Positions 8,345 to 18,557 of a stretch of 46,743 bases of DNA are shown piece after piece (the stretch's first letter is position 1; each line of letters begins with the position of its first letter). A program made the position numbers and the translations under genes. Origin of the DNA: Streptomyces anandii JCM 4720. GTDB lineage: Bacteria > Actinomycetota > Actinomycetes > Streptomycetales > Streptomycetaceae. A model generated the notes under the pieces. The model was given only the letters and a program-made list of their open reading frames with translations, was not told the DNA's origin and did not search any database. The DNA is taken from contig NZ_BMVJ01000003.1 in NCBI RefSeq assembly GCF_014650655.1, positions 296,361 to 343,103 on the forward strand, in the 5' to 3' direction.

Positions 8345-9553
8345 TTACGCGGTGAGGGCGGGCGTCTTGAGCAGTTCGGCGCGGTGGCGGGCGGCGGCGG
8401 CCGCGGCACCCGTTCCGCCGAGGGCGACGACACCGACGAGCCGGCCGCCCCGGTGGTAGCCGGCGAGCAGGTCGCCGTCCGGGCCGCCTTCGATGACCCG
8501 CACGTCGTCGAGGCCGAGGGCGGGAGCGCCGAAGGACTGGAGCCGGAAGTCGTGCTGGTCGCTCCAGAAGGTGGGCAGCGGCGCGAAGGGCGCCGGCTCG
8601 GGCTCGGCGCCGCCGAGCTGGGCGGCGAGCACGCGGGCGGCGTGCTTGGCGGTGTCGGTGGGGATGGACCAGTGCTCGACCCGGCGGGGTACGCCGTCGT
8701 AACGGGCGTTGGGGAAGCGGGCTACGTCGCCGACCGCGACCACGTCGGGGCGGCCGCCGGCGCGCAGGTGCTTGTCGGTGAGGACCCCGTCCGTGAGGTC
8801 GAGGCCGTTGCCGTCGAGCCACTCGGTATTGGCGACCGAGCCGACCGACTCGACCACCACGTCGGCCGGGAGCACGGTGCCGTCGTCCAGCACCACTCCG
8901 GTGACGTGGCCGTCACCGTCGAAGCCGGTGACGCCGGCGCCGAGCGCGAAGCGCACACCGCGCGCCTCGTGCCGCCGGAGCAGGGCCCGGCCGAGGAGTT
9001 CGCCGAGGGGTCCGGCCATGGGCAGGGGCAGCGGGTCGACGACGGTGACCTCGGCGGCGCCGAGGGCGACGGCGGTGGCTGCGACCTCGCAGCCGATGAA
9101 GCCGGCGCCCACCACGACCACGCGGACGCCGGGCCGGGTGAGGGCCGCGCGCAGTCCGCGGGCGTCGGCGAGGGTACGCACGGTGTGGCGTCCGGCGAGG
9201 GGGCCGGGGCAGCGCAGCCGGCGGGGGCGCATGCCGGTGGCGACGACGAGAGCCGCGTAGGACAGGGTCCCGCCGTCGTCGAGCCGGACGCGCCGCCGGT
9301 CGAGATCGGCGGAGACGACCTTGGTGCCCAGGCGCCACTCGACGTCGGCGACGGCGGCGCGGGGCCGGAAGGCCAGCGACTCGAAGGAGGCCTTGCCGGC
9401 CAGCACCTCCTTGGACAGCGGCGGCCGGTTGTAGGGCATGTGGGGCTCGTCGCCGATCAGGGTGATCGGCCCGGTGTGTCCGGCGGCGCGCAGCTGCTCG
9501 GCGGCGCGCAGGCCGGCCATGGAGGCGCCGGCCACCACGACGGGTGCGCTCAC
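8345..9553 (-). CDS. FAD-dependent ferredoxin reductase
   Basis: A 402-residue pyridine-nucleotide-disulfide-type oxidoreductase. The FAD-binding motif is at the N-terminus (VVVAGASMAGLRAAEQL), the NAD(P)H-binding Rossmann motif is near the middle (VVVVGAGFIGCEVAA) and the second FAD motif is VVAVGDVARFPN. MPYNRPPLSKEVLAG near residue 40 is typical of ferredoxin/putidaredoxin reductases that feed class I P450s or ring-hydroxylating dioxygenases. The gene begins with GTG only 3 bp after the ferredoxin gene, so NAD(P)H electrons can be passed to that ferredoxin and then to the P450 on the opposite strand (inferred). Confidence 0.88.
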   Translation of the reverse strand: MSAPVVVAGASMAGLRAAEQLRAAGHTGPITLIGDEPHMPYNRPPLSKEVLAGKASFESLAFRPRAAVADVEWRLGTKVVSADLDRRRVRLDDGGTLSYAALVVATGMRPRRLRCPGPLAGRHTVRTLADARGLRAALTRPGVRVVVVGAGFIGCEVAATAVALGAAEVTVVDPLPLPMAGPLGELLGRALLRRHEARGVRFALGAGVTGFDGDGHVTGVVLDDGTVLPADVVVESVGSVANTEWLDGNGLDLTDGVLTDKHLRAGGRPDVVAVGDVARFPNARYDGVPRRVEHWSIPTDTAKHAARVLAAQLGGAEPEPAPFAPLPTFWSDQHDFRLQSFGAPALGLDDVRVIEGGPDGDLLAGYHRGGRLVGVVALGGTGAAAAAARHRAELLKTPALTA

Positions 9554-9556
9554 GGC

Positions 9557-9745
9557 TCAGTCCTCGATCCGGATGGCCTGCAGCGGGCAGACGTCGGCGG
9601 CCTCCTCGACCTCGTCGCGCAGCGCGTCGTCGGGGTCGGGGACGTAGGCGAGGCGTCCGGCCTCGTCGAATCGGAACACGTCGGGGGCGGCGAAGACGCA
9701 CTGTCCGTGGTCCTGGCACTTGTTCATGTCGACGACGACCTTCAT
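9557..9745 (-). CDS. [3Fe-4S]-type ferredoxin, P450 electron donor
   Basis: A 62-residue ferredoxin with the sparse cysteine pattern of actinobacterial P450 ferredoxins: CQDHGQC (Cys10 and Cys16) and a single CP near residue 55 (DVCPLQAIRIED). The usual fourth ligand position is occupied by His, as in CxxHGxC ferredoxins that hold a [3Fe-4S] cluster or a His-ligated variant. The ATG at 9745 is preceded by a near-perfect Shine-Dalgarno (AGGAGGA). It is the first gene of the leftward operon and is followed within 3 bp by its reductase. It most likely shuttles electrons to the P450 at 11474-12832. Confidence 0.9.
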   Translation of the reverse strand: MKVVVDMNKCQDHGQCVFAAPDVFRFDEAGRLAYVPDPDDALRDEVEEAADVCPLQAIRIED

Positions 9746-9869
9746 GGCCGGTCCTCCTGGTGCTGAGGGCGTCGGGGCGGGGGACTGGGAAGACGGGGAG
9801 AGGAAGGGGCCCGGTCCGGATGCGGCCGGGCCCCGGCCAACGGGGTGGGCGAGAGCCGTACCCCGGACT

Positions 9870-9885
9870 CGTTTGGCGTCAAACA
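9870..9885. promoter_or_regulatory. Putative operator at the ferredoxin-operon promoter
   Basis: CGTTTGGCGTCAAACA has 5-bp arms GTTTG/CAAAC and the same CGTTT-N6-AAAC layout as the sites at 3271 and 9978. It abuts the leftward -10 hexamer. Confidence 0.6.
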
Positions 9886-9913
9886 ACATAGGAACCGAGC
9901 CGGCCCTGGTCAA
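9885..9913 (-). promoter_or_regulatory. Sigma-70-like promoter for the ferredoxin-hpa operon
   Basis: Read leftward, TTGACC (9913-9908) and TATGTT (9890-9885) are separated by exactly 17 bp, close to the housekeeping HrdB consensus. The -10 hexamer touches the operator at 9870-9885, so a bound repressor would block transcription start. Confidence 0.6.
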
Positions 9914-9977
9914 TACCTATCCGGATGGATAAATTTTTCGGGCCGGCCTCTTGCGGCGAGGCGGGCGGGCTCCATAC

Positions 9978-9993
9978 CGTTTGGTACCAAACG
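9978..9993. promoter_or_regulatory. Perfect 16-bp palindromic operator upstream of the ligase-P450 operon
   Basis: CGTTTGGTACCAAACG is a perfect palindrome 105 bp upstream of the ligase start, directly after a weak -10-like CATACC. It is the best copy of the motif found three times in this cluster. The TetR protein at 3362-4216 is the likely binder (inference). Confidence 0.65.
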
Positions 9994-10098
9994 TTGAGCG
10001 GCCCCTGCTCCTCCCCGCAGTGCGACGCCGCCCCCGCGCCCCTCCCCCGGCGCCCGCTCGGGCCCGGGAGCGCCCCCCATCCCGCAGAGGAGACACCG

Positions 10099-11454
10099 GT
10101 GAGCGCATCCGACTCCCCATCCCCAAGCCGGCACCTGGACCGGCTCGCCGCCGAGGGCGTCGACGTGGTCCGGGTGACCTATCCCGACCTCATCGGCACC
10201 GACCGCGCCCGGGACGTCCTGCTGGAGCACCTGCCCTCGGCCTGCGACCACGGCCTGGCCTTCTGCCGCGCCGTCTACCACACCACCCCGCAGGGCGACG
10301 TCGTCCCGGTCGCCGGCGGACTGGACGCGGGCCTGCCCGACGTCTGCGTACGGCCCGACCTCGGCACCCTCCTGCCGCTGCCCTGGGAGCCGGGCGTCGC
10401 GAGCTGTCTGGGCGAGGTCACCGACCCGGTCACCGGACTGCCGGCCCCCGAGTCGCCCCGCGACCTGCTGCGCACGGTGCTCGGCCGGGCCCACGAGCGC
10501 GGACTGCGCCCGGTGGTCGGGCCCGAGCTGGAGTACTTCCTGTGCGAGGCCGCGCCCGGCTCCCCGCGCGGCTGGCGCCGCTACAGCGAGGCCCGCGGCG
10601 TCGTCTACACGGCGGGCCTGCGCGCGGACCACGACAACCACCTGCTGCGCACCCTGCGCCTGCTGCGCGACGCCGGGCTCGGCGTCAGCAGCGGCAACCA
10701 CGAGTTCGACGGGTCGCAGTTCGAGATCAACCTGACCCACTCCGGGGCCCTGGACGCGGCCGACCGCGCCTTCCGTTTCAAGGCGGCGGTCAAGGAACTG
10801 GCCCGCAAGGAGGGCCGCCTGGCCACCTTCATGGCCAAGCCCTTCGCCGACGCGGGCGGCTCCGGCTTCCACCTCCACCTGTCCTGCGAGGACGAGGACG
10901 GCGCCAACGCCTTCGACGACCCCCCGGCGCCGCACGGCCTGTCCGCCACGGCACGCCACGCGGTGGCGGGCGTCCTCGCCCACGCGCCCGCCCTCGCGGC
11001 TCTCGCCAACCCGACGGTCAACTCCTACAAGCGCTTCGGCCCGGACACACTGGCGCCCTGGCTGATCGACTGGGGGCTCGACAACCGCAGCGCGATGGTC
11101 CGCGTCCCGCCCGAGCGCGGCGCCGGCGCCCGCTTCGAACTGCGGCTCGGCGACGCCGGTGCGAACCCGTACCTGCTGATCGCCGGGACCGTCGCCGCCG
11201 CCCTGCTCGGCATCGAGGCCGGCGAGGAGCCCCCCGCCCCGCTCGACGGCTACGGCTACGACACCGCCAGGGCCGCCATGCTCCCCACGAGCCTGTCGGC
11301 CGCCCTGGACGCCCTGGAGGCGGACACCCCCCTGACCGACCTCCTCGGCAAGGCCTTCACCACCTCCTACCTGACCTACAAGCGCGACGAGGTCGAACGC
11401 TTCCGACGGCACGTCACCGACTGGGAGTTCACCGAGTACGCCTACCACCTGTGA
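10099..11454 (+). CDS. Glutamine-synthetase-like gamma-glutamyl-amine ligase (PuuA/GlnA-like)
   Basis: A 451-residue member of the glutamine synthetase fold family. GS landmarks are GPELEYFLCE (Glu ligands near 138), GNHEFDGSQFEINL (near 208), GGSGFHLHLS (near 255), NPTVNSYKRFGPD (near 306) and RFELRLGDAGANPYL (near 344). The SQFEINL and SGFHLHLS forms are closer to PuuA-type gamma-glutamyl-amine ligases than to ammonium-fixing GlnA. Such enzymes use ATP to join the Glu gamma-carboxyl to an amine. I chose the GTG at 10099 because GAGGAG lies just upstream and the extra upstream codons cross the operator. The P450 gene follows by 19 bp. Which amine is used is unknown; the linked homoprotocatechuate genes suggest an aromatic one. 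Confidence 0.85.
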   Translation: MSASDSPSPSRHLDRLAAEGVDVVRVTYPDLIGTDRARDVLLEHLPSACDHGLAFCRAVYHTTPQGDVVPVAGGLDAGLPDVCVRPDLGTLLPLPWEPGVASCLGEVTDPVTGLPAPESPRDLLRTVLGRAHERGLRPVVGPELEYFLCEAAPGSPRGWRRYSEARGVVYTAGLRADHDNHLLRTLRLLRDAGLGVSSGNHEFDGSQFEINLTHSGALDAADRAFRFKAAVKELARKEGRLATFMAKPFADAGGSGFHLHLSCEDEDGANAFDDPPAPHGLSATARHAVAGVLAHAPALAALANPTVNSYKRFGPDTLAPWLIDWGLDNRSAMVRVPPERGAGARFELRLGDAGANPYLLIAGTVAAALLGIEAGEEPPAPLDGYGYDTARAAMLPTSLSAALDALEADTPLTDLLGKAFTTSYLTYKRDEVERFRRHVTDWEFTEYAYHL

Positions 11455-11473
11455 CGCCGAGGAGACGCCACCC

Positions 11474-12832
11474 ATGAGCACGCCCACCACCGCGCGGACC
11501 GAGCCGTCCGCGACCGACGCGCCGGCCGTGACCACCGCGTCCGCGGCCGCCGCGCCGTCCCCGGCCGACGCGATCCGCGAGCCGCTGGCGCTCGCCGACG
11601 TGAACCTCGCCGACCTCGACAACTTCACCGACGGCATCACGCCCTGGCGCATGTTCCACACCCTGCGCCACGAGGACCCGGTGCACTGGCAGCCCGAGGA
11701 GGCGCCCAACTCCGGCTTCTGGGCCGTGACCCGGCACGCGGACATCGCCCGCGTCGACCGCGACGCGGAGACCTTCACCTCCACGAGGTTCGTCAATCTC
11801 GAGGAGGTCGACGACGACCAGATCAAGAAGCGCGCCTCCATCATGGAGCTGGACGGCGTCCGCCACCGCGCGCTGCGCAGCCTGATCCAGCGCCAGTTCG
11901 GGGCGGGCGTGATCAACAGTTACGCCGACTTCCTGCGCGGCCTGACCGCGACCACGCTGGACAAGGCGCTCGCCAAGGGCACCTTCGACTTCGTCAAGGA
12001 GGTCTCGGCGGACTTCCCGATCAACGTGCTGGCCCGGCTCCTCGACGTGCCGCAGGACGACAACCAGCAGCTCATCGACTGGGGCAACCGCATCATCGGC
12101 AACACCGACCCCGACTACGCCGACGTACTGCTGCACAGCGAGGAGAGCGAGAAGTACCGCGACCTGCCCTTCCGCTCCCCCGCCTCGCTGGAGGTCTTCG
12201 CCTACGGCCGCGAACTGGCCCGGCAGCGGCGCGGGGGCGAGGGCACCGACCTGGTCTCCCGGCTGGTCAACGGCTCCCCGCGCGACGGCGTCCCGCTCTC
12301 CGCACAGGACTTCGACAACTACTTCCTGCTGCTGGTGGTGGCCGGCAACGAGACCACCCGGCACACCATCACCCACTCGATGCTGGCCCTCCTCCAGCAC
12401 CCGGAACAGCTCGCCCGGCTCCAGGAGGACCCTTCCCTGATCCCCGCCGCCGTCGAGGAGTTCCTGCGCTGGGCCTCCCCCGTCTACCACTTCCGCCGCA
12501 CGGCCACCCGGGACGTGGAGCTGGGCGGCAGGCGCGTCAAGGAGGGCGACAAGGTCGTCATGTGGTTCGCCTCCGGCAACCGCGACGAGGAGGTCTTCGG
12601 CAACCCCTACGACTTCGACGTCACCCGGCAGAACAACGACCACGTCACGTTCGGCAAGGGCAGCCCCCACCTGTGCCTGGGCAACCTCCTGGCCCGCACC
12701 GAGATCCGCATCATGTTCGAGGAGCTGATCCCGCGCCTGGCCGGCATCCGTCTCGCCGGCGACGTTCCCCGGGTGCGCTCCAACTTCGTCAACGGCATCA
12801 AGCGGCTGCCGGTGGAGGTCACGCTCGCCTGA
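11474..12832 (+). CDS. Cytochrome P450 (class I bacterial, CYP124/125-like heme loop)
   Basis: A 452-residue soluble P450. It shows the I-helix oxygen-activation motif AGNETTRH (290-297), the ExxR motif E329-F-L-R332, and the heme loop FGKGSPHLCLG with Cys401 as proximal ligand. The loop has one more residue than the classic FxxGxxxCxG, as in CYP124/CYP125-type enzymes. About 35 Ala/Thr/Pro-rich residues precede the fold. The gene follows the gamma-glutamyl ligase by 19 bp, so the two are co-transcribed. Its electron donors are probably the ferredoxin and reductase on the other side of the shared control region. I infer that it oxidises the glutamylated amine or its aromatic product, either by ring hydroxylation or by carbon hydroxylation next to nitrogen. 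The substrate is not determined by sequence. Confidence 0.85.
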   Translation: MSTPTTARTEPSATDAPAVTTASAAAAPSPADAIREPLALADVNLADLDNFTDGITPWRMFHTLRHEDPVHWQPEEAPNSGFWAVTRHADIARVDRDAETFTSTRFVNLEEVDDDQIKKRASIMELDGVRHRALRSLIQRQFGAGVINSYADFLRGLTATTLDKALAKGTFDFVKEVSADFPINVLARLLDVPQDDNQQLIDWGNRIIGNTDPDYADVLLHSEESEKYRDLPFRSPASLEVFAYGRELARQRRGGEGTDLVSRLVNGSPRDGVPLSAQDFDNYFLLLVVAGNETTRHTITHSMLALLQHPEQLARLQEDPSLIPAAVEEFLRWASPVYHFRRTATRDVELGGRRVKEGDKVVMWFASGNRDEEVFGNPYDFDVTRQNNDHVTFGKGSPHLCLGNLLARTEIRIMFEELIPRLAGIRLAGDVPRVRSNFVNGIKRLPVEVTLA

Positions 12833-12838
12833 CGGGCG

Positions 12839-12876
12839 CCGGCGCTCCCGTGGCCGCCCTTGCCGCGGAGCGCCGG
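12839..12876 (+). terminator. Stem-loop after the P450 gene
   Basis: CCGGCGCTCC (12839-12848) pairs perfectly with GGAGCGCCGG (12867-12876), starting 7 bp after the P450 stop. There is no T-run, as is usual in Streptomyces. Confidence 0.5.
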
Positions 12877-12894
12877 GCCTCCTAACCTGCATTT

Positions 12895-14151
12895 GTGCCG
12901 CTACTAAACAAAGTCCGTTCGCACAGTGCCGTGCCGGACCACACCCTCGCCCGTCTCCGTGTCGCCCTGACCACCTTCTTCGCCCTGGACGGCTTCGTCT
13001 TCGCCGGCTGGGTCGTGCGCATCCCCGCCATCAAGCACCAGACCCACGCCTCCGCGGGGGCCCTGGGCATGGCCCTGCTCGGCGTGTCCGCGGGCGCGGT
13101 GATCACGATGACCCTGACCGGGCGGCTGTGCCGCCGGTACGGCAGCCATCCCGTCACCGTCGTCTGCGCGGTCCTGCTGTCCCTCAGCGTCGCGCTGCCC
13201 CCGCTCACCCACTCCGTGTGGGCCCTGGGGGCCGTACTGCTGGTGTTCGGCGCCGCGTACGGGGGCATCAACGTCGCCTTCAACAGCGCGGCCGTCGACC
13301 TGGTGGCCGCGCTGCGGCGGCCGGTGATGCCGACTTTCCACGCCGCCTTCAGCCTGGGCGGCATGGCGGGCGCGGGCCTCGGCGCGATCGTCGCCGGGCA
13401 CCTGTCCCCCGCGCGCCACCTGCTCGGCCTCACCGTGATCGGGCTCGCCGTCACGGCGGTCGCGGGCCGCACACTGCTGCGGATCCAGCCACCGGCCCCG
13501 GCGGACGAGCCGGTCCCGGCGGACGAGCCCGGCCCGGTGGACGAGCCCGCCGGCCCGTGGGGCCGCGAACGCCCCGGCGGTTCCGCCGTGCGCCACGCGG
13601 GCGGCCGGACCCGGGGGGTCGTGCTCGTGCTGGGGCTGGTCGCCCTGTGCACGGCGTACGGCGAGGGGGCCATGGCCGACTGGGGCGCGCTCCACTTCGA
13701 GCAGGACCTGGGCGCCTCGCCGGCTGCCGCCGCGGTCGGCTACTCGTGCTTCGCGCTGGCGATGACGGTCGGGCGGCTGAGCGGGACGGCCCTGCTGGAA
13801 CGGCTGGGCCGCACCCGTACGGTCGTGGCGGGCGGCGCCACCGCCGCGGCGGGCATGCTGCTCGGCGCGCTCGCGCCCTCCGTGTGGGCCGCGCTGCTCG
13901 GCTTCGCCGTCACCGGCCTGGGGCTGGCCAACCTCTTCCCGGTTGCCGTCGAGCGCGCCGGCGCCCTCGCGGGCCCGAGCGGCGTCGCGACCGCCTCCAC
14001 GCTCGGCTACGGCGGCATGCTCCTCGGCCCCCCGGCGATCGGCTTCATGGCCGACTGGCTCTCCTTGCCCGCCGCGCTCACCAGCGTCGCCGCACTCGCG
14101 GCCGTCGCCGCCACGATCGGCTTCGTGACCCGTCGAGCGCTGCACGACTGA
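12895..14151 (+). CDS. Major facilitator superfamily transporter (YbjJ-like)
   Basis: A 418-residue membrane protein with about 12 hydrophobic segments in two halves, separated by a Pro/Asp-rich cytoplasmic loop of about 45 residues (repeats of PADEPVPADEPGPVDEP, residues 199-216). GRLCRRYGSHPV after the second helix and GRLSGTALLERLGRTR in the second half are the paired MFS loop motifs. VFAGWVVRIPAIKHQ near the N-terminus and YGGINVAFNSAAVDL resemble the YbjJ branch, whose substrates are unclear. The start is a GTG. The gene lies 18 bp after the stem-loop behind the P450 gene and may be expressed independently. Membership of the catabolic cluster is possible but no operator is visible. Confidence 0.82.
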   Translation: MPLLNKVRSHSAVPDHTLARLRVALTTFFALDGFVFAGWVVRIPAIKHQTHASAGALGMALLGVSAGAVITMTLTGRLCRRYGSHPVTVVCAVLLSLSVALPPLTHSVWALGAVLLVFGAAYGGINVAFNSAAVDLVAALRRPVMPTFHAAFSLGGMAGAGLGAIVAGHLSPARHLLGLTVIGLAVTAVAGRTLLRIQPPAPADEPVPADEPGPVDEPAGPWGRERPGGSAVRHAGGRTRGVVLVLGLVALCTAYGEGAMADWGALHFEQDLGASPAAAAVGYSCFALAMTVGRLSGTALLERLGRTRTVVAGGATAAAGMLLGALAPSVWAALLGFAVTGLGLANLFPVAVERAGALAGPSGVATASTLGYGGMLLGPPAIGFMADWLSLPAALTSVAALAAVAATIGFVTRRALHD

Positions 14152-14283
14152 CGCGGAACGGCCGCCCACGCGGCGGGGCCCGACGCCGAGGCGGAGGACG
14201 CGGCGGCCGTCACCGCGACGACGGCCGGCAGTCGCCCACGGACGTGCTGTGCAGCCACCCGCGGCACATGGCCGAGGCGGAGT

Positions 14284-14355
14284 GCGCCGCGGCCCGAGCC
14301 GCGGCGCCACCGCCGAGCCCGGTGGTCCCGGCGGCGCCACCGCCAGGACCACCGG
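14284..14355. terminator. Twin hairpin terminator between convergent MFS and Clp genes
   Basis: Two adjacent hairpins lie in the 284-bp gap between the two stops. The first has 10-bp arms GCGCCGCGGC (14284-14293) and GCCGCGGCGC (14298-14307). The second has 10-bp arms CCGGTGGTCC (14319-14328) and GGACCACCGG (14346-14355), with an inner 5-bp stem. Being symmetrical, they can stop transcription from both sides. I see no gene in the rest of this gap. Confidence 0.6.
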
Positions 14356-14435
14356 GACGGTCCACCACGCCGGCCCCGCCGGCCGCGTCCGCCCCGCCGG
14401 CGCCGCTCGCTTCCCCCGCGCCGCTCGCGGGAAGG

Positions 14436-16973
<2,538 letters not shown>

Positions 16974-17124
16974 GATCGCCGTCCGGGACACTGGGAAGTG
17001 AGTCCTCTCCACCCCAACCCACCGGATGGCCCACCGCAACGCGGCATACGCCGACCCGGGACGCGGGGCCGCCGGGCGGGACCCCCTTGCCCGGGTGCGG
17101 GGCCCGTCGGGCACACTCCCTCGC

Positions 17125-17868
17125 ATGGACACCGAGGAGTTCCTGCGCGCACTCGACCAGGAAGGCCGCCTGCTGGCGGCGGCCGCCGAGGAGGCGGGGA
17201 CGGGGGCCGGGGTGCCGCCCTGCCCCGGCTGGCGGGTGCGGGACCTGCTGCGGCACACGGGCGCCGTGCACGAGTGGGCCGCCGCCTTCGTCGCCGACGC
17301 CCGTCCCGCGCCGCGCCCCATCGGCGACGGTCCGGACCTCGACGGCGCCGAGCTGGTGGCCTGGTACCGCGAGAGCCACCGCCGGCTCGTCGAGACACTG
17401 GCGAAGGCCCCTTCGGACGTCGAGTGCTGGACGTTCCACCCGGCGCCCTCGGCCGACCCCTCTGCGCTGGCGTTCTGGACCCGCCGCCAGGCGCACGAGA
17501 CGGCGGTCCACCGCTTCGACGCCGAGTCGGCGCGCGGCGGCGCCCCGTCCGCGATCGGCGCGGACTTCGCCGTGGACGGCGTCGACGAGCTGCTGCGCGG
17601 CTTCCACGCCCGCTCCCGCAGCCGCGTCCGCAGCCCCGAGCCGAGGGTGCTGCGGGTGCGCGCCACGGACGCCGACGCGGTGTGGACGATACGTCTGTCC
17701 AACGCGCCGCCGGTCACCGTCCGGGATGCCTCGGGCCCGGCCGACGCCGAACTCACCGGGCCGGCCGACCAGTTGTACCTGTCCCTGTGGAACCGGCGCC
17801 CGATTCCTGAGGTGACCGGAGACCCCGCCCTCGCCGGACTGTGGCGGCGGACCTCGGCGATCACCTGA
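17125..17868 (+). CDS. Maleylpyruvate isomerase-family mycothiol-dependent enzyme (MDMPI/DinB-like)
   Basis: A 247-residue protein. The N-terminal half has the DinB-like four-helix MDMPI domain, with a metal-ligand pattern built from CPGWRVRDLLRHTGAVHEWA (about 33-52) and RRQAHETAVHRFDAE (about 120-134). The C-terminal part (about 150-240) is the small SCP2-like MDMPI_C domain. The family uses mycothiol, the thiol of actinobacteria; one characterised member isomerises maleylpyruvate, but most are uncharacterised. The ATG at 17125 is chosen because the earlier in-frame codons are not family-like and cross the intergenic region. It is divergent from the Clp gene. A specific substrate cannot be named. 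Confidence 0.8.
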   Translation: MDTEEFLRALDQEGRLLAAAAEEAGTGAGVPPCPGWRVRDLLRHTGAVHEWAAAFVADARPAPRPIGDGPDLDGAELVAWYRESHRRLVETLAKAPSDVECWTFHPAPSADPSALAFWTRRQAHETAVHRFDAESARGGAPSAIGADFAVDGVDELLRGFHARSRSRVRSPEPRVLRVRATDADAVWTIRLSNAPPVTVRDASGPADAELTGPADQLYLSLWNRRPIPEVTGDPALAGLWRRTSAIT

Positions 17869-17891
17869 CCCCGCGATGGACCTGGCGTACG

Positions 17892-18557
17892 TCAGCCCAG
17901 CCAGCCCGGGCGGACCAGTCCCGACTCGTAGGCGAGGACGACCAGTTGGGCGCGGTCGCGGGCGCCCAGCTTGATCATGGTGCGGCTGACGTGCGTCTTG
18001 GCGGTCAGCGGGCTGACCACCAGGCGGCGGGCGATCTCGTCGTTTGACAGGCCGATGCCGACCAGCGCCATGACCTCGCGCTCGCGATCGGTGAGCCGGG
18101 ACAGCGCGCCGGCGGCCGCGGGCTGCTTGGAGCGGGCGGCGAACTCGGCGATCAGGCGGCGGGTCACGCCGGGCGAGAGCAGGGCGTCGCCGGCGACCAC
18201 CGCCCTGACGGCGCGCAGGAGTTCATCGGGTTCGGTGTCCTTGACCAGAAAGCCCGAGGCGCCGGAGCGGATCGCCTCGAAGACGTACTCGTCGAGTTCG
18301 AAGGTGGTCAGCATGACCACCTTGACCTCGCCGAGCGCCGCGTCCCCGCTGATGCGCCGGGTCGCGGCGAGGCCGTCGAGCAGTGGCATGCGGATGTCCA
18401 TCAGGACGACGTCCGGGCGCACTTCGCGGACCTGGCGCACGGCCTCCTCGCCGTCGGCGGCCTCCCCGGCGACCTCGATGTCCGGCTGCGCGTCGAGCAG
18501 GGCCCGGAAGCCGGCCCGCACCAGCGACTGGTCGTCGGCGAGCAGTACGCGGATCAC
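17892..18557 (-). CDS. NarL/LuxR-family response regulator
   Basis: A 221-residue two-component regulator. The receiver domain starts MIRVLLADDQ (acidic pair Asp8-Asp9) and has the phospho-acceptor Asp54 in VVLMDIRMP. The C-terminal LuxR-type HTH reads LTDREREVMALVGIGLSNDE then IARRLVVSPLTAKTHVSR. The GTG start overlaps the stop of the histidine kinase gene in a GTGA, so the two are coupled and form a cognate pair. Target genes are unknown; such pairs in Streptomyces often control neighbouring transporters or secondary metabolism, and no ABC transporter is adjacent here. Confidence 0.9.
   Translation of the reverse strand: MIRVLLADDQSLVRAGFRALLDAQPDIEVAGEAADGEEAVRQVREVRPDVVLMDIRMPLLDGLAATRRISGDAALGEVKVVMLTTFELDEYVFEAIRSGASGFLVKDTEPDELLRAVRAVVAGDALLSPGVTRRLIAEFAARSKQPAAAGALSRLTDREREVMALVGIGLSNDEIARRLVVSPLTAKTHVSRTMIKLGARDRAQLVVLAYESGLVRPGWLG

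Larger units (their letters stand above)
9746..10098. promoter_or_regulatory. Divergent control region between the ferredoxin operon and the ligase-P450 operon
   Basis: This 353-bp gene-free stretch holds a leftward promoter, two copies of the cluster operator, an extra palindrome (TATCCGGATGGATA, 9918-9931) beside an AT-rich run, and a weak rightward promoter. The rightward candidate is TTGCGG (9951-9956), a 16-bp spacer and CATACC (9973-9978). In both directions the -10 element runs into an operator, the usual layout for repression. The final ~100 bp before the GTG at 10099 show nothing recognisable except a GAGGAG ribosome binding site at 10087-10092. Confidence 0.6.

Noticed and set aside
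9557..12832. Secondary-metabolite cluster built around the P450
   Set aside because: No polyketide synthase, NRPS, terpene synthase or RiPP gene is nearby. The partners are catabolic enzymes.
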